From Cornus controversa (Eukaryota > Streptophyta > Magnoliopsida > Cornales > Cornaceae), in assembly GCA_026545225.1 (NCBI GenBank), contig CM048850.1, positions 25,907,797 through 25,971,796 on the forward strand: a DNA stretch of 64,000 nt, written 5' to 3'. Positions 1 through 9,852 of this stretch are shown piece after piece. The notes under the pieces were generated by a model. That model did no database searches and was not told the origin of the DNA. It was given only the letters and a program-made list of their open reading frames with translations. Position numbers and translations under genes: made by a program. Every line of letters begins with the position of its first letter. Position 1 is the first letter of the stretch.

Positions 1-454
1 TGATGAAGCAAAGTACAACAGACTCTGTCTCAGTCTCACACCCCTCTTCACTCTGTCAAGGATCTGATGCGGAACACCTCAGGCTTATGATTGCGACAAC
101 ACGTCCAACTGCTGCAGACTTCCGGCTAACGTCACCACCCTTACAGAAAGGTTGCTGGAAGAACCAAAATACTCAGCAAGTATTTTGTTCCCTTCGTAGT
201 GCAATCTGGTCACCTTTCTTCCTCAGCAAGCAAGCAAGCGAAGAACCTTCAATCCAATGTTCTGATCAGCAAATAGATTTGATGCAGTCTCTGAGCAGCT
301 AATCAGAAGTAGAACACCATCCTAAAATCACTCGTGTAGTATGGATGTGTGTTCTTAAAAATATATAAACCCTAATTATTATGTATATACTTTCTCTCTT
401 TAAAACTAATATTTCAGGGCTTCTTTTTCACACATTGTAGAGAAAATATGGATA

Positions 455-466
455 CATATATATAGG
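455..466 (-). promoter_or_regulatory. TATA box of element 1 LTR promoter
   Basis: On the minus strand the run CCTATATATATG is a strong TATA-like box. It lies about 130 bp downstream of the palindrome quartet of the LTR and is followed by a T/C-rich leader. The same box occurs at 6970-6981 in the other LTR. Promoter role is inferred from position. Confidence 0.55.
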
Positions 467-593
467 CAAGGAAGTCCTAATTCTACTTGGAAAAGAAGTT
501 AAATACCAAAATAGAACTTTCCTAGAAGTTTCAAACCCAATAGGAATCAGAATTTTCGTCAAAATTTATTTCCTATTTGGAATAGGCTAAGTT

Positions 594-696
594 GGACCGG
601 TGCCAATTAAATAGGACCGGTGGGACTGTTTGAAAACCTGCAGAACCTATCTTCCCGAGAAAAGTTGGACCGGTCCTAAATATTGGGGACCGGTCC
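594..696 (-). promoter_or_regulatory. ACCGGT palindrome quartet in element 1 LTR
   Basis: Four ACCGGT hexamers start at 596, 616, 669 and 689 (spacing 20-53-20). The 669 and 689 copies are perfect GGACCGGTCC palindromes; the other two are half-degenerate. The spacer holds a CTGCAG. A homologous quartet lies inside the element at 2876-2969 and a copy in the other LTR at 7109-7211. Likely a transcription-factor array or structured RNA; function unknown. Confidence 0.6.
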
Positions 697-928
697 TACT
701 TTGAAAAACCCTAGTTTTTCAAAATAGGCTCGGAACTACAAAGTGCAGAATGTCCTCACCATACTTACCTGTACTATATGGTGTTCTAACTGATTTGTCG
801 GCTTCCATGCACTTGAGTGTCAGCTCGAAGATGTCGATGATCGGTTACATAAAATATCATGAAACTTACAACTCGATCATTCAGGTTTTGATCACCGAAA
901 TATGCCAATTACAAATTTATATGTCACA

Positions 929-940
929 ATCTCCCCCTTT
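929..940 (-). other. Polypurine tract of element 1
   Basis: Minus strand AAAGGGGGAGAT directly abuts the 3' LTR, as expected for the plus-strand DNA priming site of an LTR retrotransposon. Confidence 0.9.
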
Positions 941-1153
941 GGCAATTTCGTGACAAAACCACTTAGACAATCAATAACCTAACCCATTGGAAAAATTAGA
1001 TTACAATGTTGCCCAAATACAAAGAAATATAGAACTGATCATCAGAAGCTTTACTTGTGTGTTCAAGACGGTTAGTAAAAACCTGTTGTACCTGCACATC
1101 TCTTAAACAACACAACCTGTGAAAAGCTTAATAAAGAAATATAATCATATATA

Positions 1154-1252
1154 TCTCCCCCTTAAAAAAAATATCTGATAAATATATCTCCCCCTTTGTC
1201 AAAGAACCTCATATCACATCCTATGCATATAACAATATCATCTCCCCCTTTT
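1154..1252 (-). repeat. Three extra polypurine-tract-like repeats
   Basis: TCTCCCCCTT recurs at 1154, 1187 and 1241 (minus strand AAGGGGGAGA), the same core as the true tract at 929-940. The latter two are followed by similar TTTG or TTTTTGG contexts. They may be extra priming sites or relics of tract duplication. The related relic near 43387-43632 shows the same habit. Confidence 0.7.
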
Positions 1253-1458
1253 TGGAACAAATTGACAAAGAACTAGCAAAGAGATTTAGATAAACAGATA
1301 AATCATGACGCACATAGGGACAAACATAATCATCATCACTGATCAAATAAATATCCAAAACATATCAGTTGATGGAATAAACCAAAATAAATAATCTAGA
1401 CATCAAAGATAAAGAAATCAACCATAGTCTAGAACAAAAATATATTAAGACCTAAAGT

Positions 1459-2511
1459 CTAATCATCATCTGCATCATCAGCAGCCTCATCAGAAGCAGC
1501 AGGGTCAAGCTTGTCTATCCTAGTATGTAAACGATCGAACCCTTGCTGAATGAACCTGAGAACTTGGTTCATCTGATTGGCTGTCACAGGTGTGTCAGTA
1601 GCAGGAAGTTGGAAAACTCCACGACCCCCAGACACAGCCTGACCAGCGCCTTGACTGAGCTCATAAGCTTTCCTATCCTTCTCTTTCTTGTTGACTGAAC
1701 GAGTAATTGAGGTAGCATCAATTATCCCTTTCGGTCTTTCAACATCTGCTCCATCAGGAATAGGAACCCTTGCACCTCTCAGAATAGCCATGATAATCTG
1801 TGGGAAGGGTAAGGCTGATGATGACCTAGAGTGTCGAGTAGCGAGAATCATGGTACGCATGATTGTTGCAGGAAGATTGATGGGATCCTCTCGAACAATA
1901 TGATATAGTAGCTCGGCTCGACTCTTGATCAAATTACCTTTATGATCATGAGGATCAAGGTTGTAGGAGACCACCAAATTTAATGCCGACACATTGTGTG
2001 TGATATAAAGTGAAGGCAACCTATCAACAAGTCTAGGGGCATTGGGTATGCATAACTCCCTAATCATGTCATCCATGGTTGGTCGGTTTGGATCCTCAAT
2101 TTGATATGGCAAAACTAAGCCATTGTCAATCTCTGGGACTCCCAATATATTGGCAATTATATCCTTGGTAACCTCAACCCGAACACCATAACATTTGGTC
2201 ACAAAAGTGAGGTCATCCAGGCTCGATGTAATGATATTACCATAGAAATATCGAACCATGTCCGGCTTGACAATCTCCCGAAGATCACATAGAGACTCCC
2301 AACCATTATCCTCAAAATATTGCACAAAATCCAATTCCCATTCTTGTTTAATTGCCACAAGATTCACTTTCCTTTCTATCCTCATAGCTCAACATCCAAT
2401 GATGTTTATGAAAGTGTTGTAGTTAAAATCATCTTCAAACATGTTTCTAGTAAACACAATTCGATTATCTGCACTTGTAGACGCCTCAGTACGTCCCCTC
2501 TTTCGTGCCAT
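1459..2511 (-). pseudogene. Extra ORF of element 1 (putative plant transposon protein type), one in-frame stop
   Basis: This lies in the env-like position between gag and the 3' LTR. The open frame from 2385 to 1459 has 308 codons. An in-frame TGA at 2389-2391 separates it from an upstream segment beginning MARKRG at 2511, and the related relic at 42014-43111 reads through this point with CAG, so the full protein was probably about 350 residues. Seen: an FY-N motif after MVR, then V-V-K-IA-LG-P, and NLP and LPFPQII blocks, then a basic stretch, a short amphipathic helix (NQVLRFIQQGFDRL) and an acidic tail. This pattern fits the Pfam family named putative plant transposon protein (PF20167, from memory). 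No signal peptide or membrane helix is visible, so a classical envelope protein is unlikely. Function is unknown. Confidence 0.65.
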
Positions 2512-2820
2512 AAGAACTACAATGAACGGGACCAAAAATAACGACAAAAGTTCCATTGAGTCAAATTGTCGAACACTTGATGTGCAAGTGCAAAATCCCC
2601 AAATGTCAAAGCTATTTGTTTGTTCAAACTCTCCTATATCAACAATCAATAAACCACAAACACCACAATCCTCCACCAGTTTAATCCCAACCTCCAATAA
2701 TCACAAATTAAAAAGAAAAATAGATGAAGAGAAGCTTTATGTGAGTTGGAGAGTTTTAAAGTTAGAGAGATTGAGTGAGAGTGAGATATGAGTGTGTGTG
2801 CTTGTGAGAGTGAATGAGGG

Positions 2821-2830
2821 ATTTTAAGCC
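2821..2830 (-). promoter_or_regulatory. Weak TATA-like box upstream of the extra ORF
   Basis: Minus strand GGCTTAAAAT lies about 50 bp downstream of the internal palindrome quartet and just before a CT/CA-rich leader (2700-2815) leading to the extra ORF. It parallels the stronger box in element 2 at 20255-20264. Weak match, positional argument only. Confidence 0.3.
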
Positions 2831-2875
2831 AAAACGCGCGCGCGCAGAATCAACATTCTGGGCATTCGCTAAGTG

Positions 2876-2969
2876 CGACCGGTCCTCATATTTGGGGACC
2901 GGTCCAACTTCTTTCTGTTCCTCAGAACCTGCAGAAGTGCGACCGGTGCTCAATAATGGGGACCGGTCC
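2876..2969 (-). promoter_or_regulatory. ACCGGT palindrome quartet upstream of extra ORF
   Basis: ACCGGT starts at 2878, 2898, 2942 and 2962 (spacing 20-44-20). Two copies are full GGACCGGTCC. The spacer shares CCTGCAGAA with the LTR quartet, so the two arrays are homologous duplicates. The array ends about 365 bp upstream of the MARKRG start of the extra ORF. Confidence 0.6.
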
Positions 2970-4117
2970 AACTTTGTGAATTATGAAAAATTACACTTTG
3001 GACCTTTAATTCACCAAAAACACATCTTTTCAATCTGATTTAGCAATTTAGCACAAAAAGAGTGAAAAATAAACACAAAATCAAAATAAACATATTTTTG
3101 AATTTTTTGAAATTTTTCAAGAGAAAAAAAAATACCAAACATGAATAATCTCATGAGAATAATCAAAACACATTTTTCAGAGAATAACATGAGTTCTAAA
3201 ATTTCTGAACAATTTCAATTATTTATAAATGCAGAATTTTAAAACCCATAGATTGTCTTTAAAATTCATTCTCAAATTCATGATCATGACACAACTTCCA
3301 ACACACAAATATTTATAAAAATTTAGAAATTCATCTAATAAATCCATGTGTGTGTGTGCAATCCAACTTCATCAAAAATTAATCAAATTCCTTTGATTCA
3401 TTATCTAAAACATATTGGATAATAAGCAAATATAACTCCACAAGATCAATCATTTATTTTTCATTCATCATTTTTTTTTCTTTTTCTAAGACGGTGGCTT
3501 TCACTCTTACGGGCAGCCAGCTATTTTCCTCAAAACAACTCTTTAAATTTTTAAAGATATCTCATTGGAGATTTACATTGTAGTGGAAGCTACGAACACA
3601 TCCCGAAGGTAGCCTTTTCCTTTTGTCTTAGATATTCAGCAAATTTCCTATTTTCTTTTTCTTTTCATGCTGAATAAAAATATATATTTTTTCCATTTTT
3701 TTTTTCATTGATCATTTAAGCTTTCAATGCTACTCATACAATATATTCTAGTCAACTTCACATTAGTTTTCAATCAATTCTCTCAGAGTTGGACTAGTGC
3801 ACAAATTGTATGGACTCAGAAGATTTACCTCTAAAAAGAAATAAATAAAGCATATTGGTTATCAATGTTTAGATCATAAAATCAAGTACTTCATTCATTG
3901 ACAAGCTGAGTGTCCCAATTATGCATTCACAAATTAAAGTGAAATTAAAAAGAAATATAAGGAAATCACATCATTTCTCAGAAAAATATAATTATCATAA
4001 TCTCATATGATTATTACTAAAAATAAACAAAACCTAACAACAAAAAAAAAACATGGTCCAATGGAAAACAAATAATGAACAGAAGCTCAATCCATGACCA
4101 TCAAAGTCCTAAAAGAC
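2970..4117 (-). other. Non-coding spacer of element 1
   Basis: About 1.1 kb of A/T-rich sequence lies between gag and the quartet, where pol would normally be. I see no coding frame resembling protease, integrase or RT on either strand, only homopolymer-rich filler and a short TG run near 3350. Confidence 0.6.
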
Positions 4118-6196
4118 TTAGTTAGGGGGTTTTGCACCCAAAGACCTATTAGGAATAAATCCCATAGTATCAACAGGCACAAACTTCTCCAAATCTTCCT
4201 TTTTCATCCAGATGGTTTTAACATGCAATTTATCAGGAGAGAATTGTGGAGAAACAAAAACATTCTTCTTTTTATTTGAATTCTTTTTACCTTGAGAATT
4301 TTTGGGTTTGTTCCAATATTGTGGCTTTTTAGCATGAACCCTATTCTTAGCAAAAGAATTATGCACATGAAAATCAGAATTAGAATGTCTTCTCTTTTTA
4401 TAGCAATAGTGTTGACTATGTCCAGTCTTATCACAAAAAGAACAATAAAGCACATTGGACACAACATTAGCATGCACAGACTCAACTTGAGACTTAGGTT
4501 TGGGTTCTGACACAATCAAATTCTTGGGTTTAACAAAAATAGTTTTTCCCTTAGACGATGACCCAACAAAACCTAATCCAGTTTTATCTCCTACAGGCTT
4601 ACCAACACTAATCATGCTATCAAGCTTAATCTGCCCAGAAGTAAAAGCAATTAATTTCTCTTGTGATTTTCTCAATTCAGACTCAAGAAAATTAATTCTT
4701 GCAATAAGAACATCTTTAGCAGAATTAGCTTGACTTACCTCGCTTTCGAGAAACTTGACTTTGCCTTGAAGATTCAGAATTTCAGCTTTACTTTCTTCAA
4801 TCAACTTCACTTGATCTTCATTCTTTTTCTTCAAAGTCTCTTTCTCAGATTTTTCTTGCTTCAGTTTCTCAGATTTTTTATTATAAGCTTCCAGCAATTT
4901 CTCAAAAAGTTCTGGCAGCTTGCTTTCACATGGTTCTTCATCAGACTGCTCAACTTCTGAATCGTCAGACCCTACTTGACTGAGAGTAGTGTACATCTCT
5001 GTTTCACCTACATCAGAAGAAGAATCATTAGCAGTATCATCATTCAATAAAGCAACAAAAACCAAAGAATCATTCTCAACAGACGAATCACTATCAGAGT
5101 TAGAAGATTCAGACTCAGAAATAATAGCTTTCATAACTTTCTTGTTTGAAATTTTCTTTGCACTAAAGCTATTTTTCTTAGGACTTGGACATTGATTAGA
5201 TGTGTGTCCTTTACCACCACATGTCCAACACGTAACCTCAATTTCCTTAGAGTCCTCTTCTTTCTCTTTCCTTTCCTTACCTTTGGATGATGAGCTTTGA
5301 TTCTGGAATTTAGAAGGATTTCCTTTTCTCAAATTTTTACCTTTTTCATATTCAAGAATCTTTCTAAATTTTCTAGCAAGGAGTGCAACATCATTATCTG
5401 AATCATATTCAAACCTTTCAATTTTTTCAACTTCAGATTTTGAAGAATTTGAACAATTTGACAAACTTGAAGACTTTGAAGTCTTTGATGTTTTTAAAGC
5501 CAAACTTTTTGATTTCTGAAGCTTTGGATATTTCATCTCAAAAGTTTGAATTGATCCAACTAACTCAGCCACCTCCATAGAATCTACATCTCTGCTTTCA
5601 TCTAAGGCTTCCAACTTAGCTTGGAACCTATCAGGCAATGATCTCATGATTTTTCTAATAATCTGAAAAGAAGGAATTTTTTCTCCAAGGTTAGCACTAC
5701 TTTGAACAATATCATTAAGCCTAGAATAAAAATCAGAAAACATCTCATCTTCATCCATTCTAATTGTTTCAAATTTAGTGGCAAGCATTTGTAGCTTAGA
5801 TCTCCTTACCTTGGTGGTACCCTCATGAGTTACCTGTAAAATATTCCATGCTTCTTTCGAAGTGGAACACGCAGAAATTCTAGCAAATTCAGAAGGAACA
5901 ACAGAATTAAATATAGCATATAACCCCTTGTTGTTATTATTTGCATCTTCATGTTCAGCATTAGACCATGTTGCCTTATCCTTTTCTACAGTCACAACAG
6001 CATCACCATCTCCAGTTGTAATGGTAGGAATTTTATAGCCATTCTCTACAGCCATCCAAACTCTCTCTCCTTGAGATTTTAAAAAGGCTTTCATGCGAGA
6101 CTTCCAGAAAGTATAATTTGAACCATCAAACAAAGGAGTTCGCTGAATCGATCCACCCTCTTTCATACTAGATTCCATGATAATTTTTGAAAACAA
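4118..6196 (-). CDS. Gag polyprotein of element 1 (692 aa)
   Basis: Predicted capsid/nucleocapsid protein that would form the cytoplasmic virus-like particle. Residues about 18-55 match the DUF4219-type start (PLFDGSNYTFWKSRMKAFL); about 90-225 match the UBN2 gag fold. A CX2CX4HX4C zinc knuckle (CWTCGGKGHTSNQC) is near residue 325. A Ser/Asp-rich stretch is followed by a long coiled coil at about 430-520, and a second knuckle (CSFCDKTGHSQHYC) is near 590. The basic tail ends with KTIWMKKEDL; in related full-length elements a comparable sequence sits just before the protease, so this gag stops about where pol would begin. The start codon at 6196 is 60 bases after the primer site. The frame is fully intact, consistent with a young or trans-complementing element. 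Confidence 0.85.
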   Translation of the reverse strand: MFSKIIMESSMKEGGSIQRTPLFDGSNYTFWKSRMKAFLKSQGERVWMAVENGYKIPTITTGDGDAVVTVEKDKATWSNAEHEDANNNNKGLYAIFNSVVPSEFARISACSTSKEAWNILQVTHEGTTKVRRSKLQMLATKFETIRMDEDEMFSDFYSRLNDIVQSSANLGEKIPSFQIIRKIMRSLPDRFQAKLEALDESRDVDSMEVAELVGSIQTFEMKYPKLQKSKSLALKTSKTSKSSSLSNCSNSSKSEVEKIERFEYDSDNDVALLARKFRKILEYEKGKNLRKGNPSKFQNQSSSSKGKERKEKEEDSKEIEVTCWTCGGKGHTSNQCPSPKKNSFSAKKISNKKVMKAIISESESSNSDSDSSVENDSLVFVALLNDDTANDSSSDVGETEMYTTLSQVGSDDSEVEQSDEEPCESKLPELFEKLLEAYNKKSEKLKQEKSEKETLKKKNEDQVKLIEESKAEILNLQGKVKFLESEVSQANSAKDVLIARINFLESELRKSQEKLIAFTSGQIKLDSMISVGKPVGDKTGLGFVGSSSKGKTIFVKPKNLIVSEPKPKSQVESVHANVVSNVLYCSFCDKTGHSQHYCYKKRRHSNSDFHVHNSFAKNRVHAKKPQYWNKPKNSQGKKNSNKKKNVFVSPQFSPDKLHVKTIWMKKEDLEKFVPVDTMGFIPNRSLGAKPPN

Positions 6197-6255
6197 AAAT
6201 AAATTTTGATTTTAAAAATACTTCGCAAGGAACTACTCACAAATTAGAGAACACT

Positions 6256-6267
6256 GCTCTGATACCA
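6256..6267 (-). other. Primer binding site (initiator tRNA-Met type)
   Basis: Minus strand TGGTATCAGAGC, two bases from the 5' LTR end, is the classical Copia primer site complementary to the 3' end of initiator tRNA-Met. Confidence 0.92.
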
Positions 6268-6269
6268 AT

Positions 6270-7443
6270 TGTGAGTTGCGCGGTGCGGAAGCGGTTGCGA
6301 AAAGTATTTTAGAACCTAGAGGGGGGGTGAATAGGATCACTTGCTCGTTTGCTTAATTTTTAATTAATTCAATTTTAAGTCCAATTAATTAAACAATTAA
6401 AGCAAGCAAATAAGTAAAGTGCAAGAAAAGAAAAGAATGCACCAGATATACGTGGAAACCCAAGGCGGGAAAAACCACGGAGGGAGGCGGCACGCCTCAG
6501 GGAACCAATTCACTATGATGAAGCAAAGTACAACAGACTCTGTCTCAGTCTCACACCCCTCTTCACTCTGTCAAGGATCTGATGCGGAACACCTCAGGCT
6601 TATGATTGCGACAACACGTCCAACTGCTGCAGACTTCCGGCTAACGTCACCACCCTTACAGAAAGGTTGCTGGAAGAACCAAAATACTCAGCAAGTATTT
6701 TGTTCCCTTCGTAGTGCAATCTGGTCACCTTTCTTCCTCAGCAAGCAAGCAAGCGAAGAACCTTCAATCCAATGTTCTGATCAGCAAATAGATTTGATGC
6801 AGTCTCTGAGCAGCTAATCAGAAGTAGAACACCATCCTAAAATCACTCGTGTAGTATGGATGTGTGTTCTTAAAAATATATAAACCCTAATTATTATGTA
6901 TATACTTTCTCTCTTTAAAACTAATATTTCAGGGCTTCTTTTTCACACATTGTAGAGAAAATATGGATACATATATATAGGCAAGGAAGTCCTAATTCTA
7001 CTTGGAAAAGAAGTTAAATACCAAAATAGAACTTTCCTAGAAGTTTCAAACCCAATAGGAATCAGAATTTTCGTCAAAATTTATTTCCTATTTGGAATAG
7101 GCTAAGTTGGACCGGTGCCAATTAAATAGGACCGGTGGGACTGTTTGAAAACCTGCAGAACCTATCTTCCCGAGAAAAGTTGGACCGGTCCTAAATATTG
7201 GGGACCGGTCCTACTTTGAAAAACCCTAGTTTTTCAAAATAGGCTCGGAACTACAAAGTGCAGAATGTCCTCACCATACTTACCTGTACTATATGGTGTT
7301 CTAACTGATTTGTCGGCTTCCATGCACTTGAGTGTCAGCTCGAAGATGTCGATGATCGGTTACATAAAATATCATGAAACTTACAACTCGATCATTCAGG
7401 TTTTGATCACCGAAATATGCCAATTACAAATTTATATGTCACA
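6270..7443 (-). repeat. Element 1 5' LTR (complete, 1174 bp)
   Basis: Plus strand begins TGTGAGTTGC and ends ATGTCACA. It includes the G-run motif near 6321 (GAGGGGGGGTGAATAGG), commonly met in SIRE-type LTRs, a palindrome quartet at 7109-7211 and a TATA-like box at 6970-6981. The 5 bases following it (CCATC) are the expected right target duplication, not testable here. Confidence 0.93.
7109..7211 (-). promoter_or_regulatory. ACCGGT palindrome quartet in 5' LTR
   Basis: Identical to the array at 594-696: ACCGGT starts at 7111, 7131, 7184 and 7204. In this LTR it would lie upstream of the transcription start used for the genomic RNA. Confidence 0.6.
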
Positions 7444-7485
7444 CCATCTATTTGTTGACAGCTCATATTTGTTGGGAAGCTTGCT

Positions 7486-8060
7486 GCTGGAAATTTCGTT
7501 CTTTGAAAACAGAATTCGTCTGCCTTCTTTGTTAAAACTGATTTGATCCACAAGGTATCTCATGAAACAAAAATTACAGCATGAAATTTTAGCCTTTTGG
7601 CTTCATTTTGGGCTTCGATTTCATGTCATTTCAATTAGTATTCTATTTTTGGTGAAATTTTGAAGATAACCTATTCTTGCTGGAAAACTGGTTTTGAAAA
7701 CAGAATTTTGGTACTGTTTTGTTCAAAAACGGACCTGAATTATTTTTCTCTTTATGAAAGTGAATATATGGTATGAAAATATTGTCTCTTAGCTTTCAAT
7801 GGGCTTTGGTTTCATGCAATTTCGTTTTAAAATGATTTTTCTATGAATTTTTTAAGTTGGGAGCTTCAGGCTGGAAATTCATTTCTGGGCAGAATGTTTA
7901 TGGTTCCTTTTGTCTTAGAACTGATTTAGATGGTGAGGGATTTTGAGAAGGTGAATTTGCAATTCAAAGAGATTATGACAGTCCAAAAAAGTATATAAAG
8001 TCAAGTAAAAGATTAATCTAATTCTTTGAAATTACTTTAACAGGTCCAACAATACACAAC
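7486..8060 (+). repeat. Degenerate tandem repeat of about 192 bp
   Basis: The anchor GCTGGAAA recurs at 7486, 7679 and 7870 (steps 193 and 191), each followed by a CAGAAT and later GTT..AAACTGATTT-like blocks and a TTTCATG block. About two and a half diverged units. No coding sense seen. The boundary at the right is approximate. Confidence 0.5.
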
Positions 8061-9219
8061 ACCATTGTGATTTAAAAATTTTAAAAAAAAAAACAGAACA
8101 TCGAATTTATTTTTGGATAAATAGAACACTAATTATTTAAGATAAAGGTATGATATTATAAAACCATATCTAGCTATATGATTGATGGGTAAGCAAATCT
8201 GTGTTCCGGTGAGAAATCGGAACATTACATGTGGCTGGCCAAAATCTGAAAACTGAGTTGTAGACCTCGTGGTTCAATGTTTGTATTCTGTAATTGTTGG
8301 TCATTAATTGTCAATGCTTCCAACTTTTGGAGGGGTGTTGTGTGCAAAGGCATCAATGCTACTTCAGTTACTTCAAGAAAACTGAATTGGTTATGTAGGA
8401 CCCATTTAGGATGAAAGACAAAAAAAACATAGACTTTATAATGGTTAGGATTATCTTTGGCTGGCTCCCCACTAGTTTAATTTTATTTTTTCTTCTCAAT
8501 GTTTTCATCCTTATAACAGTAGCATGTTGTTTGAGTTTGTATTTGGGGGACCTTGATTATTTTTGTACAACTCAAATTTGCTTTAAAGTGTGTTTCATCT
8601 CTCTCTCATATTTTGTTTGGAGGTTATTTTTTTGTTTCCAGTGTCTATTACCATTGACTTCTACATGCTGATTTAGTAGGTCCTTTAGCTTTCATTGGAA
8701 CATATTTATTAATTTTGTTGTCTCCTAGATGATTTTGCGTGTATCAGATATGTGGAAAACTTAAGCTTATATTTTGTTTCAACACTATTTCTTGTTTCCA
8801 GATTGCTTTTATTTTCTAGATTTTGATTCAATAGGTTTCATTTTTTGCTTGAAATGTAGTACATCCTTCTCATTTTTCTATATACAGTTTTTATGAATCT
8901 GAGAATTTTGAGTCCTATTCTTGGGATTGCAGTAAGTATATGCACGTTTTGCTTAAGCTGTTCTCGACAGATCATAAGCTGAACTTTTTGGTTACCTCAT
9001 ATTCTTCTGTTCATTTTGTACGATAATTATTTTTTTATTAAAACGTTAGAAAATGTAGAACTCTTAGCAATTTAGCATATGAGAGATGAATCATGTTGAA
9101 AATCTAAAAAAAATAAAAGAAAATTGGACTGATTATCACTCATTGATTGTCTTTTGACTTTTCAACTTCTTTTGAATTTCTCTTATGACTCTTGAAGTTG
9201 AAACTTGGATTGACTACAG
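8061..9219 (+). other. A/T-rich non-coding stretch
   Basis: About 1.15 kb of A/T-rich sequence with only short, unconvincing open frames. I see no conserved coding motif here. It reads like intron or transposon spacer before the HSP90-like exon. Confidence 0.5.
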
Positions 9220-9293
9220 GTCAATCGTGTGCTGGATTTGATAGTTCATAGTCTTTATAACCACAAGGAAATGTTTCTTCAAGAGCTTGTGAG
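9220..9293 (+). pseudogene. Captured exon fragment of a plastid-type HSP90
   Basis: A 74-bp open stretch between a good acceptor (TGACTACAG) and donor (GTAAGA) reads VNRVLDLIVHSLYNHKEMF then LQELV. This matches the conserved N-terminal helix of HSP90 chaperones, where (from memory) the organellar/plastid HSP90 version has DLIVHSLYSHKE..L.ELV. The rest of the ATPase domain is not found within several kb on either side, so this is one exon with flanking intron sequence, not a gene. It lies upstream of the TNPD-like gene in what I take to be the CACTA body, so I read it as transduplicated host sequence. Confidence 0.65.
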
Positions 9294-9816
9294 GTAAGAA
9301 TAGGTGTATTCTGTATGCCATGCATAAGAATTATTTATTTTGTTATATAACACCCAAGTATATTTCAGTTCTGATTTAGCTTACATGGCCCTATTTTAAC
9401 CAATTTGCATATGATATATGTGTTTAGCTTCCGTTTTAACTTGTGATTCTGTCGCTATATTTTCCATGCATATTTTTGCTTTTCGTAGTCTCTATTTTGC
9501 ATTTTTATTGCAGCTATTATGCGATTAGATAGCTATAAATTTTCTTATTAAGTTGTAGTTGATTTTCTTTTCTAATTCTCCAAATGTTAGTTCATAGTTT
9601 CCATAGGTAGTTGTGAGGCATACATAGTATCTATAGTTCATAGTTTCTTTTCTTATTCTCCAAATGTTAGTTCATAGTTTCTTTTCTTTTTTTACTTTTT
9701 CATGTTGTAGTCATCTTTGAAACGCAACCCTAATAGCCTTAATTGAGTCTGTAGTGATAATGATGGTCTTAGATATAAAGTTTCAGGGTTAGGTTTTCTG
9801 CACATGGTGTATATCT

Positions 9817-9852
<36 letters not shown>

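Larger units (their letters stand above)
1..928 (-). repeat. Element 1 3' LTR (partial)
   Basis: Direct repeat of 6516-7443 with no indel (constant offset 6515) and no mismatch seen. It ends ATGTCACA at 928, next to the polypurine tract. The first 246 bases of the LTR (plus-strand left part) are missing because the window starts inside it. Confidence 0.95.
1..7443 (-). mobile_element. Element 1: gag-only Copia/SIRE-type LTR retrotransposon
   Basis: The element reads right to left: 5' LTR (6270-7443), tRNA-iMet-type primer site, gag, a long spacer, an extra ORF, polypurine tract, 3' LTR (1-928, cut by the window edge). LTRs start TGTGA and end TCACA in either orientation. No protease, integrase, RT or RNase H can be found between gag and the 3' LTR, so it is non-autonomous and resembles the class called TR-GAG. 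The two zinc knuckles, the coiled coil and the G-rich LTR motif near 6321 suggest the SIRE/Maximus lineage; that assignment is inference. The LTR copies show no difference over the 928 bp they share, so insertion was recent. The left target duplication lies outside the window. Confidence 0.85.

Noticed and set aside
1459..2385. Extra ORF of element 1 as a true envelope protein
   Set aside because: No signal peptide, transmembrane helix or cleavage site pattern is visible.
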